A stretch of DNA of 64,000 bases, from the NCBI GenBank assembly GCA_016699165.1, contig CP064963.1:434001-498000 (forward strand), given 5' to 3'. The number at the start of each line of letters is the position of its first letter. Positions within the stretch are counted from its first letter, which is position 1. The stretch is from Candidatus Melainabacteria bacterium (GTDB lineage Bacteria; Cyanobacteriota; Vampirovibrionia; Obscuribacterales; Obscuribacteraceae). The translations under genes were made by a program, and so were the position numbers. This document shows, piece by piece, positions 7,742 to 15,691 of the stretch. The notes under the pieces were generated by a model that was not told the origin of the DNA, searched no databases, and saw only the letters and a program-made list of their open reading frames with translations.

Positions 7742-8887
7742 TCAAAGACTGCCGAGCAATTTCGCCATGGACTCGGGATTGTGCAATAGCAGCAATAAGT
7801 CTGATCCGATAATCTGTGGCGCATTCAGTTCGAAAGTTTTCGCCTTGTCAAGCGAGATTGCATCCTGACCTTCCACTGCTAATTTCGCCTTAGAGTCGCC
7901 AAGTATTTTTGGTGCCACGAACCAGTAAATATCATCGACTAAATTTTGTTGCAATAAGCCACCGGCAAGAACGCCGCCGCCTTCGCACATGACGTTATTA
8001 ATGCCTTCTTCTGCCACCAGATCTTTTAGTATCCATGTAAGGTCTAAATTTTTTGAATCGCCTGAATGATTGGAACCAGGTGCCTTTTTAATTTTGACAT
8101 GATCACCAAGATTATTACTTGCTGCGGCATTCTTGCTGCAATAAACAATTGTGCGACCGCCCTGGTCTTTTTTAAATAGATTCGAATCTTTATCCACAGA
8201 TAAGTTTGGATCAATTACCACACGCACAGGATCTCGCGAATCGCGCGAATCTTCTAAGCCTCGAACGCTCAATCTGGGGTTATCCAGACGAGCTGTGCCT
8301 GCACCAATAATTACAGCATCTGCTTTGTTGCGCAAATTCATTACTAAGGAACGTGCTTGATCACCAGTGATCCATTGAGATTTGCCGTCTCTATCTGCAA
8401 TGTGTCCGTCTAGTGTGGCTGCGATTTTTAGAACCACCCAGGGAAGACCTTGGGTTTTAGCTTTTAAGAATGGCTTGTTAAACAGTTTTGCTTCAATAGA
8501 CAAAACATCGCGCACAACTTTGATGCCTGCGTCTTCTAGCTTCTTAAATCCCTTGCCAGCAACTTTTGGATTTGGATCTTGAATGGCAGCAACCACTTTT
8601 GCTATACCAGATTTGATAATTCTATCTGCGCATGGTGGCTGTTTGCCGAAATGACTACAAGGCTCTAAATTAACAAATAAAGTGCCGCCTTTGGCTTTGT
8701 CACCGGCAATGTCTAGTGCTTCCACCTCGGCATGTTGCTTGCCGTGTTTTTGATGATAGCCTTCGGCAATAAAATTATTGTCTTTATCGACTACAACGCA
8801 TCCTACAATTGGATTAGGCGATGTTCGCCCTTCGGCTAAGCGAGCCAGCTCCAGGCATCTTCGCATTATTGCTTCGTCGTTTAACAC
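7742..8887 (-). CDS. ribD: Riboflavin biosynthesis deaminase/reductase
   Basis: This bifunctional enzyme carries out the second and third steps of riboflavin synthesis: deamination of the pyrimidine and NADPH reduction of the ribosyl side chain. The N-terminal deaminase domain has the zinc ligands H-A-E-V-E-A (about residues 51-56) and P-C-S-H-F-G-K-Q-P-P-C (about 76-86). The reductase domain follows (P-W-V-V-L-K-I-A-A-T-L-D-G, then G-A-G-T-A-R-L-D-N-P-x-L). It starts with GTG, preceded by AAAGGA at 7 bases. Other rib genes are absent from the window. Confidence 0.95.
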   Translation of the reverse strand: MLNDEAIMRRCLELARLAEGRTSPNPIVGCVVVDKDNNFIAEGYHQKHGKQHAEVEALDIAGDKAKGGTLFVNLEPCSHFGKQPPCADRIIKSGIAKVVAAIQDPNPKVAGKGFKKLEDAGIKVVRDVLSIEAKLFNKPFLKAKTQGLPWVVLKIAATLDGHIADRDGKSQWITGDQARSLVMNLRNKADAVIIGAGTARLDNPRLSVRGLEDSRDSRDPVRVVIDPNLSVDKDSNLFKKDQGGRTIVYCSKNAAASNNLGDHVKIKKAPGSNHSGDSKNLDLTWILKDLVAEEGINNVMCEGGGVLAGGLLQQNLVDDIYWFVAPKILGDSKAKLAVEGQDAISLDKAKTFELNAPQIIGSDLLLLLHNPESMAKLLGSL

Positions 8888-8902
8888 TTGATTGTCCTTT
8901 GA

Positions 8903-9916
8903 CTAGCCAAAAAAGACTTCGGCAACTTTATACAAACTCAAATCAAGCGTTTTAAGCGTGTCAACTGCATCTTCCAGAGGAACGTCAGTAATTTTGCTGC
9001 CTTGCAGTGAAACCATGCGACCAAATTTTTTCTCGTGCGCCATCTCGGTTGCATGCACACCAAACCTGGTGGCGAGCACTCTATCAAACGCTGTTGGTGA
9101 GCCGCCGCGCTGTATATGTCCAAGCGTTGTGGCTCTGGTTTCGTAGCCTGTTTTTTCGGCAATGACATGGGCTAATTTTTCGCCGATGCCAAAAACTCCA
9201 TTTTTGTTTTCGACTTCTTCTTTTGGAGCATCGCCAAAACGCGCACCCTCAGCCACTACAACAATAGAATAGTCGCGACCTCGTGAATGAGATTTTTTAA
9301 TTGCCTCAATCACTTCGTCGATAATAATTGGTTTTTCTGGCACCAGAATAAAATCGGCACCACCAGCAATTCCGCCATGACAGGCAATCCAGCCTGTGTG
9401 TCTGCCCATTACTTCACAGACCAGTACTCGATTGTGTGATTCGGCAGTTGTGTGCAATCTGTCAATAGCTTCGGCTACTACATTTACTGCAGTATCAAAT
9501 CCAAAAGTGTAGTCGGTTGCGTTTAGATCGTTGTCGATTGTTTTTGGAATACAGACTACAGGCACTTTGTGCTCTTGAAACAGTCTCTTTGCCACACCGC
9601 AAGTTTCTTCTCCACCAACGGCTATAAGCGCGTCTATGTTGTTTTTCTTGAGGTTGTCTAAAATCTTTTTGGGTCCGTCTTCTGTGGCAAACGGGTTGCT
9701 GCGCGAGGTGCGAATAATAGTCCCACCGCGATTAATAATAGTTTCGGTGTTACGCAAAGTGAGCGGCATAATCATGTTGTCGACTGGACCACGCCAGCCT
9801 TCCAAGAAGCCGAGCACTTCAGAGCCGAATGATTTAACACTGTGTCGAACCACGGCACGAATCACAGCATTTAAGCCGGGACAGTCGCCGCCGCCAGTCA
9901 ATATTCCGATGCGCAT
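8903..9916 (-). CDS. pfkA: 6-phosphofructokinase, sequence features of the PPi-dependent type
   Basis: This is the committed glycolytic step, phosphorylation of fructose 6-phosphate. The N-terminus GILTGGGDCPGLNAVIR, the catalytic T-I-D-N-D, and M-G-R-H-T-G-W identify the PfkA family. Two positions that usually separate donors are unusual. The GGDGS motif of ATP enzymes reads GGEET here, so the Gly that leaves room for ATP is Glu. The residue before TIDND is Lys (PKTIDND) rather than Gly. An acidic residue plus Lys is the pattern of PPi-dependent enzymes. The second ATG (9916) is chosen because AAGGG sits 6 bases before it. It lies just upstream of ribD with a 15-base gap. Confidence 0.92.
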   Translation of the reverse strand: MRIGILTGGGDCPGLNAVIRAVVRHSVKSFGSEVLGFLEGWRGPVDNMIMPLTLRNTETIINRGGTIIRTSRSNPFATEDGPKKILDNLKKNNIDALIAVGGEETCGVAKRLFQEHKVPVVCIPKTIDNDLNATDYTFGFDTAVNVVAEAIDRLHTTAESHNRVLVCEVMGRHTGWIACHGGIAGGADFILVPEKPIIIDEVIEAIKKSHSRGRDYSIVVVAEGARFGDAPKEEVENKNGVFGIGEKLAHVIAEKTGYETRATTLGHIQRGGSPTAFDRVLATRFGVHATEMAHEKKFGRMVSLQGSKITDVPLEDAVDTLKTLDLSLYKVAEVFFG

Positions 9917-10063
9917 CATTAACCCTTCACATCCAGAGGCCTAAGTATACTCCCAGCGTATCTCCCAAATATTTATGTTTAACGAATAAATACAGGACTT
10001 TCTTTATTTTGATCTACATTAATTGGCAGCTACTCCAAGCAATGCGCCCCCACTCACATGTCG

Positions 10064-10069
10064 AGAGGA
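10064..10069 (+). promoter_or_regulatory. Ribosome binding site fixing a TTG start for sucC
   Basis: The sequence AGAGGA lies 7 bases before TTG at 10077. The encoded N-terminus then begins L-N-L-Y-E-Y-E-A-K-Q-L-F, matching the usual start of SucC proteins. The longer frame from 10023 would add 18 residues that do not resemble the family. Confidence 0.7.
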
Positions 10070-10076
10070 AACAGTC

Positions 10077-11207
10077 TTGAATCTATATGAATACGAAGCC
10101 AAGCAATTGTTTGCCGAAGGTGGAATTCCGGTCCCACCATCAGCCAGAATCACAAAGCCCGAAGACCTTGCCAAAGTCCACTTAGGCTGGCCGGTCATTC
10201 TGAAATGCCAAGTGATGTCAGGCGGTAGAGGCAAAGCCGGCGGCATTCAGAAAGTGAAAACACTTGAAGAAGGAAAGGAAGTTGCCAAGAAACTTTTGGC
10301 AATGACCATCAAAGATTCAAAAACAGAAAGTCTTTTAGTTGAGCCCATCGTCAACTTCAAAAAAGAAATCTACCTGGCTGTAACTATCGACCGCGAACGC
10401 GGCTGCCCTATCTTCATCGCAGCAGCAGACGGCGGTATGGAAATCGAGTCGAACCCTAATGTTCAGACGGTTGCGATCACATACCCCTTCCATCCTTATC
10501 AAGGTCGCGCCCTTGCCCACCAACTGGGTCTCAAAGGTGCAGTATTTGCCAAAGTGGCAGACATCGCAGCTAAGCTCTATTTATTGTTCGAAAAATATGA
10601 CTTGGACCTTGCCGAAATCAACCCGCTCTTCGTAACCGAAGGCGACGATGTAATTGCAGGCGACGGCAAAATCACCATCAACGATGATGCTATGGGTCGT
10701 CAAAAGAAATTCGACGGTTGGCAAGATAAACATTTAGTCGATCTTCCAGTGCGCGAACGTCGCTCTAAGAAGGAAGGACTTAACCTGGTCGAACTCGATG
10801 GCAATATCGGCATTATTTGCAACGGCGCAGGTCTCACCATGGCCACAATGGACATGGTCAAAAAATTCGGCGGCAACCCAGGCAACTTTTTAGATGCTGG
10901 CGGCGGCTCTGACCAGGAAAAAACTTTGACCGCAATCGAAATCGTGCATGACAACCCGAACTGCGACGTCATTCTATTGAATATCCTTGGCGGCATCACC
11001 GCATGCGACGAAGTGGCAGCAGCCCTTGTCGAATTCATGAAGCGCCATCCAAACAGAAAAATGATTGTACGTCTGAGAGGTAACAACCAGGACAAAGCAG
11101 AAAAAATGCTTGCAGAGTCCGGTCTTAAACTCTATCCAGACATCGAAGACGCGGTGAAAGCAGCTGTTGAAGCGGCAAAAACCAAACAGCCTGTAGGCGC
11201 GCGCTAA
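10077..11207 (+). CDS. sucC: Succinyl-CoA ligase (ADP/GDP-forming) beta subunit
   Basis: This is the nucleotide-binding subunit of the TCA-cycle enzyme that interconverts succinyl-CoA and succinate with substrate-level phosphorylation. An ATP-grasp fold is shown by V-M-S-G-G-R-G-K-A-G-G-I, the E-I-N-P-L metal-binding region and D-G-K-I-T-I-N-D-D-A. Length with the TTG start is 376 residues, close to the usual 385-390. The gene is followed 24 bases later by sucD, as in nearly all bacteria. The 5' space to the divergent pfkA gene (about 160 bases) must hold both promoters. Confidence 0.95.
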   Translation: MNLYEYEAKQLFAEGGIPVPPSARITKPEDLAKVHLGWPVILKCQVMSGGRGKAGGIQKVKTLEEGKEVAKKLLAMTIKDSKTESLLVEPIVNFKKEIYLAVTIDRERGCPIFIAAADGGMEIESNPNVQTVAITYPFHPYQGRALAHQLGLKGAVFAKVADIAAKLYLLFEKYDLDLAEINPLFVTEGDDVIAGDGKITINDDAMGRQKKFDGWQDKHLVDLPVRERRSKKEGLNLVELDGNIGIICNGAGLTMATMDMVKKFGGNPGNFLDAGGGSDQEKTLTAIEIVHDNPNCDVILLNILGGITACDEVAAALVEFMKRHPNRKMIVRLRGNNQDKAEKMLAESGLKLYPDIEDAVKAAVEAAKTKQPVGAR

Positions 11208-11231
11208 TACATTTTATTCAGGAGAAAGACA

Positions 11232-12113
11232 GTGATTCTTTTAGACAAAAACACCAAAGTAGTTGTACAAGGCGCAACCGGCAAAATGGGCGGCGCGCAC
11301 ACCAAACGTATGATTGAATACGGAACCAAAATCGTAGCTGGCGTTACCCCTGGAAAAGGTGGCACTCAAGTTCACGGTTTGCCAGTCTATGACTCGGTCA
11401 AAGAAGCGGTCGAGAAAACCGGCGCTACTTGCTCGGTCATTTTCGTTCCACCTTATGGCTCGCTAGACGCTGGCTTTGAAGCAGTGGATGCTGGTATCGA
11501 ATTAATTGTATTAATCACCGAAGGCATCCCTCCGCAAGACACAGCCAAACTGGTTGCTCATGTAAAAGCAAATAACGTCAAAATGGTCGGACCAAACTGC
11601 CCAGGCGTCATCACCCCTGGTGAATCGCTTGTCGGAATTCTTCCAGGCTCAATCTTCAAACCAGGCAAAACAGGCATGGTAAGCCGCTCTGGAACTTTGA
11701 CTTACGAGATTGCTCTTGCATTAACCGAAGCAGGAATTGGACAATCTACTTGTGTAGGTATTGGTGGCGATCCTGTAAAAGGTACTGGCTATCAAGAACC
11801 ACTGCAAATGTTCAGCGACGATCCAAACACAGAAGTGATTGTGATGATCGGTGAAATTGGTGGAACCGCAGAAGAAGAAGCGGCAGAATTCATCAAGAAG
11901 AACGTGAAGAAGCCAGTTATCGGTTTCATCGCAGGCGTCACCGCCCCTCCTGGAAAACGTATGGGCCATGCAGGCGCCATCATTTCTGGTGGCAAAGGTA
12001 CAGCCGAATCCAAAATGAAGTCGTTTGAAGCAAACGGTATCAAAGTTGCCATGACACCAAAAGAAGTGGCAAAGCTTGTTGGCGAATCGCTGAAGACACC
12101 AGTCAAAGCGTAG
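11232..12113 (+). CDS. sucD: Succinyl-CoA ligase alpha subunit
   Basis: This subunit binds CoA and carries the phospho-histidine. A CoA-binding Rossmann domain opens with VVQGATGKMGGAHTKRM, and the catalytic His is H246 in GHAGAIISGGKGTA. Length (293) matches the family. It starts with GTG and has AGGAG 7 bases upstream. It forms an operon with sucC. A Sel1-repeat gene follows on the same strand 38 bases later and may be read through. Confidence 0.95.
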   Translation: MILLDKNTKVVVQGATGKMGGAHTKRMIEYGTKIVAGVTPGKGGTQVHGLPVYDSVKEAVEKTGATCSVIFVPPYGSLDAGFEAVDAGIELIVLITEGIPPQDTAKLVAHVKANNVKMVGPNCPGVITPGESLVGILPGSIFKPGKTGMVSRSGTLTYEIALALTEAGIGQSTCVGIGGDPVKGTGYQEPLQMFSDDPNTEVIVMIGEIGGTAEEEAAEFIKKNVKKPVIGFIAGVTAPPGKRMGHAGAIISGGKGTAESKMKSFEANGIKVAMTPKEVAKLVGESLKTPVKA

Positions 12114-12151
12114 TTTAAATAATGCACTTGAAGAAAGGGAGGCAATTTCCA

Positions 12152-13006
12152 ATGCGTGGTGCTTCCCTTTCTTTTTTGTATGCTCTTTTAGCAATGAGTC
12201 ATTTTTGTATTTCGCCCGCTTTTGGTGCCAATTCTGCCAAAGAGTTATTCGAACAAGCAGACAAACTCGAGCACGCTAAAGGACTAGAGCGCAACTATCC
12301 CAAAGCAATTGAACTTTATAAAAAGGCGGTCGCTACAGGAGACGTTGATGCCATGTATCCGTTGGCTGCCCTTCAAAGCGAAGGTTTAGACCCTAAATCA
12401 TCTGCCAAAGATGGAATTGCATTGATGCAAAAGGCTGCAAAACGTGGAAACGCCAAAGCTCAATTTTCCATGGCAATCGCATCGCTCTATGGATTTGGCA
12501 CCACTAAAGATGATGCTTGCGCATTAGGATATTTCGATTCTGCTGCCAAACAAAAAAATGGCGATGCATTGCTCTTGCTTTCGCACATGTATGAAAATGG
12601 CATAGGCACTGCGAAAAATCTTCCTAAAGCAAATGCATTTTTAAAACTGGCCAACTTGCACGGATGCGCACGAGGCGAATGTGCAATAGCTGGATTTTAT
12701 TTAAATGGTATCACTGTTGCGCGCGATGAGAAAAAAGCTTTCGATTGGTTCACTCAATCAGCAGCGCACGGTAACACGCGTGCCATGGTCGATTTAGCTT
12801 CTATGTATGCCGATGGCAAAGGCGTTAAAGCTGATTCAGCAAAAGCAATTGAATTGTATTTGAAAGCCGACAAAAATGGCTCGTCTGCTGCAAAAGCTAA
12901 ATTAGCAGAGCGATATTTGACTGGCAAGGGCGTATCAAAGAATGTCGAGAAAGCAAATGCACTTTATGCCGAGCTAGCTAAAATGGGGCATCCGGCTGGA
13001 CATTAA
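12152..13006 (+). CDS. Exported Sel1-like repeat protein
   Basis: About 284 residues. The ATG at 12152 is used because AGGGAGG lies 9 bases upstream; the earlier in-frame ATG at 12122 would put ten charged residues ahead of the signal peptide (MRGASLSFLYALLAMSHFC...). The mature protein is a row of about six Sel1 units of some 36 residues, with patterns such as A-x-F-S-M-A-x-A-S-L-Y-G-F-G-T, then Y-E-N-G-I-G-T-A-K-N and Y-A-D-G-K-G-V-K. Sel1 repeats mediate protein-protein contacts. There is no catalytic domain. Partner unknown. Confidence 0.8.
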   Translation: MRGASLSFLYALLAMSHFCISPAFGANSAKELFEQADKLEHAKGLERNYPKAIELYKKAVATGDVDAMYPLAALQSEGLDPKSSAKDGIALMQKAAKRGNAKAQFSMAIASLYGFGTTKDDACALGYFDSAAKQKNGDALLLLSHMYENGIGTAKNLPKANAFLKLANLHGCARGECAIAGFYLNGITVARDEKKAFDWFTQSAAHGNTRAMVDLASMYADGKGVKADSAKAIELYLKADKNGSSAAKAKLAERYLTGKGVSKNVEKANALYAELAKMGHPAGH

Positions 13007-13040
13007 CCCGCAGCTCAAGGGTCAAAAAAGTCCGAAGTTT

Positions 13041-13083
13041 TTAGTTGACTTAATCAAGTAATTTTGTTGATTAAGTCAACTAA
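13041..13083. terminator. Perfect 17-bp inverted repeat between convergent genes
   Basis: The arm ttagttgacttaatcaa (13041-13057) and its exact complement (13067-13083) flank a 9-base loop. It sits between the stop codons of two convergent genes, so bidirectional termination is the likeliest role. The stem is AT-rich and there is no clean T-run on either side, so a protein-binding operator or a mobile-element remnant is also possible. Confidence 0.45.
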
Positions 13084-13144
13084 TAATTTGAAAGAAAAAA
13101 GGCACTTACTTAGGACAAGGCGGCTCCCACGAAACTGACCTCAA

Positions 13145-14902
13145 TCATCTATTGTAATAAAGTGGGTCCTGCCATTCGACTGGTGCAAGCCCTTCTTTAA
13201 AACGAGTGGACTTACCTTCAAATTGAATCACCAATTTGCCAGTGGTATCAATAAAGCCGCCGATACCATCGGTAATTTTGACATATGCAAGACCTTCGTG
13301 AAAATCACCGACTTCGCTATACTTCATTGGAATAACTACATTTGCGTTCTTATCGATGAATCCGTAGGTGTTATTAAAACCGACAGCAGCAAGACCTTCG
13401 CTGAATGACCTTGCAACAGAATAATTTGCAGGTATAACTAGATGTCCTTTGGTATCAACAAATCCAAACATATCCCCAAAATGAACAAGAAGTCTGTCGT
13501 CGTGGAATTGATTTAGTGCTTGAAATTGTCGATCATAATTTAGGTTCCAAACGTCAGGATTTGAGTCACCAAATGCACCAATTAAAACATCGATTCCGGA
13601 GTGAAGAGTGAGTTGGCTTGCGTGCTCGAAATGTTGCCCGTATTTATCAAATTTGTGTTGCAAGGCATTCAAATCAAAGACACGTATACCTTTGGTATCA
13701 ATGTAATAAACGTGCAGTCTATTGATAGGTGTTTCAAAATTGACGACCTTGGCCAAGCCGTTCGAAAATGATTCTGCGACATCATACTGTGCTGGTATCA
13801 CAATTTTGCCAGATTTATTTATGAAGCCAGTTTTGTTATTTATACTAACCGCCGCAAGACCGTCTTGAAAGTTAAGCGCCTCAGTAAATTGTGGCTTTAT
13901 GACCAGTTTGTTTGCTTTATTGATATAGCCCCATTTGCCATCGATTTTCACTGGTGCAAGACCTTCTTTGAACCACAAGGCAAACTGCAAGTCTGGCTTA
14001 ATTACAATTTGTCCTTTGGTATTTATGAATCCCCAATAATCGTTTATCTTAATTGGCGCCAGTCCCTCAGAAAAATGGAGCGCTCTGTTGCATTCAGGCA
14101 GTGTAAGCCTTCCGCCTTTATTATCAGTGAAGACTTGAGTTCGCGCGAGTGAAAATCCCTCACTAAAATCTTCATTGGCATTAATTGGATCTTCTAAATG
14201 AAAAACGAAATTTGCGTTGCGGTCTATAAATCCCGATTTGTTCTTTTGTCGAATGCGATTACCGGCATAGCCGCCCGCAAGTAAGTTCCTCACTTCGCTT
14301 ATGGTGCGCGCTATAAAATTCGTAAAGGATTCTTTGCCACTGTCAAAGTAGTCTGGACATGCATAACCGCCTGGGTCGTATTCTGACAAACGTTTACGCA
14401 CTTTTTCACGCTCATCATTATTTGCTGAATAACGATATAACTGTTCCATCGCGTATTGGCAATTGGGATACACAATCAGGAACCGTCTAATCTCTTTTAA
14501 ATACTCTGTTTTGTCGCCTTCTTCAGGGTCGCCTTTTAGTTTTTCAACTTCAACCCACTGCTTAAACTGACCATCTGTAAAAAGGTGATATTTTTCAAGT
14601 TGCAGCGCATCTCGCTCAAGCAACGAGCCTGGAGCAAGCTTCTTCACTTTTGCGATGCACTTTGACGCTTGCTTGTAATTCCAATATGAAATGTAGTGTT
14701 CAGCCAGCATGAAATACTCGCCAGCGTACAAATGCTCAGGAGCTACTTTTGGTAAAGACTCCTCATATGACTCACCCACATTTAAAGTGAAATCGTAAGC
14801 GCCTATTGTGTGGTTAACGCGCGCATTTGCCAATTGAGGAGCATTTGCGCCGAGCATCGTCGTCGCCAAAAGAATAGTAGTAGCTCTTTTAACTAGCCTC
14901 AT
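13145..14902 (-). CDS. Exported WG-repeat protein
   Basis: About 585 residues. The ATG at 14902 is preferred because it opens a signal peptide (MRLVKRATTILLATTMLGAN...); the frame extends 23 residues further without a ribosome site. From about residue 220 to the end there are roughly eight WG-type repeats with the pattern G-F-I-N/D-x-x-G-x-x-V-I-x-x-x-F/Y-x-x-x-x-x-F-x-E/D-G-L-A-x-V. The N-terminal 200 residues look like an irregular TPR-like helical region. WG repeats form beta-propeller-like surfaces of mostly unknown role. The protein probably acts in the periplasm or at the cell surface. It is transcribed divergently from the toxin-antitoxin pair. Confidence 0.8.
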   Translation of the reverse strand: MRLVKRATTILLATTMLGANAPQLANARVNHTIGAYDFTLNVGESYEESLPKVAPEHLYAGEYFMLAEHYISYWNYKQASKCIAKVKKLAPGSLLERDALQLEKYHLFTDGQFKQWVEVEKLKGDPEEGDKTEYLKEIRRFLIVYPNCQYAMEQLYRYSANNDEREKVRKRLSEYDPGGYACPDYFDSGKESFTNFIARTISEVRNLLAGGYAGNRIRQKNKSGFIDRNANFVFHLEDPINANEDFSEGFSLARTQVFTDNKGGRLTLPECNRALHFSEGLAPIKINDYWGFINTKGQIVIKPDLQFALWFKEGLAPVKIDGKWGYINKANKLVIKPQFTEALNFQDGLAAVSINNKTGFINKSGKIVIPAQYDVAESFSNGLAKVVNFETPINRLHVYYIDTKGIRVFDLNALQHKFDKYGQHFEHASQLTLHSGIDVLIGAFGDSNPDVWNLNYDRQFQALNQFHDDRLLVHFGDMFGFVDTKGHLVIPANYSVARSFSEGLAAVGFNNTYGFIDKNANVVIPMKYSEVGDFHEGLAYVKITDGIGGFIDTTGKLVIQFEGKSTRFKEGLAPVEWQDPLYYNR

Positions 14903-15018
14903 AAGTTCACAGTAACACAGGAATGTTAGGAATCTGCAAGCCCCTGAATAATTCATTGAAAACCAACACAAAGGCGCAAGGGGTCACGGAATTATCGCGC
15001 AAATAATTCGTATTATCG

Positions 15019-15354
15019 ATGGCGAAAGTTTGCTGCTTTGGAGATCCGACATTGACAAATTTATACGTAATCACGGATAATAGTGGAAACGTTAAGCCAA
15101 TAATTTGGCTTGGAAATTCGAAACGCAATGCTGAAAAATTTCCGTTTGATTGGAAGCCGATGAGTTCGGTCGGTTCAGGTGTAATTGAAATTAGAATTCA
15201 TCACAGGGGCGAGTTCAGGGTTATCTATGTATCAAAGTTTTCAGATGCGATTTATATATTGAGTACTTTTCAAAAGAAAACAGAAAAAACTCCAAGAATA
15301 GAAATGGTATGGGCTAGAAAAGAATATGCCAAAATCAAACAAAAGCGGATCTAA
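15019..15354 (+). CDS. higB: HigB/Gp49-like toxin of a type II toxin-antitoxin pair
   Basis: The RelE-superfamily toxin family (phage Gp49-like, DUF891) is recognised by W-K-P-M-S-S-V-G-S-G-V-I-E-I-R-I-H, then F-R-V-I-Y-V-S-K-F, and F-Q-K-K-T-E-K-T-P. Such toxins cleave mRNA at the ribosome. At 111 residues the length is normal, but the first 25 residues before the usual K-P-I-I-W-L-G start are extra, so the true start may lie downstream (no ATG or GTG is available there). The toxin gene precedes the antitoxin, the HigBA order, with a 29-base overlap. Confidence 0.8.
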   Translation: MAKVCCFGDPTLTNLYVITDNSGNVKPIIWLGNSKRNAEKFPFDWKPMSSVGSGVIEIRIHHRGEFRVIYVSKFSDAIYILSTFQKKTEKTPRIEMVWARKEYAKIKQKRI

Positions 15355-15691
15355 ACCAAAAACCAGAAAAAAAGTCCATACAAAGCCTGTTGAAGAAGAA
15401 GTCGAGATGGAAGTGGGTTGTGGAAACGTCTTTAGAGACTTGGGCTTTAGTGTTGATCAATCAGCTAGTTTTCAAGCCAGATGTGATTTGCTACGCGCAT
15501 TACAACAGCTCATCGAAAAAAATGGTTGGACTCAAGCCGAAGCAGCAAAAAGACTAAAAGTTGGTCAGCCTCGTATTGCGGAGATATTGCACTCGCAATC
15601 CAAACTTTTCAGTACGGATCTTCTAATCAAATACCTTGCCCGGCTTGGTGTTCAAGTAGATTTCAAATTCTCGAAAATTGACTGGGCATAG
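15326..15691 (+). CDS. higA: XRE-family HigA-like antitoxin
   Basis: 121 residues. The first 25 are Lys/Arg-rich, then comes G-N-V-F-R-D-L-G-F, typical of antitoxins paired with Gp49-like toxins. A helix-turn-helix follows: W-T-Q-A-E-A-A-K-R-L-K-V-G-Q-P-R-I-A-E-I. It should neutralise the toxin and repress the operon. The ATG lies inside the toxin gene. Its 3' end overlaps the convergent methyltransferase gene by 29 bases, so the last ten codons of each are antisense to one another. Confidence 0.85.
   Translation: MPKSNKSGSKPKTRKKVHTKPVEEEVEMEVGCGNVFRDLGFSVDQSASFQARCDLLRALQQLIEKNGWTQAEAAKRLKVGQPRIAEILHSQSKLFSTDLLIKYLARLGVQVDFKFSKIDWA

Noticed and set aside
9944..9951. TATACT box upstream of the phosphofructokinase gene
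   Set aside because: No acceptable -35 element at the right distance, and the octamer is itself palindromic, so a promoter call is not supported.
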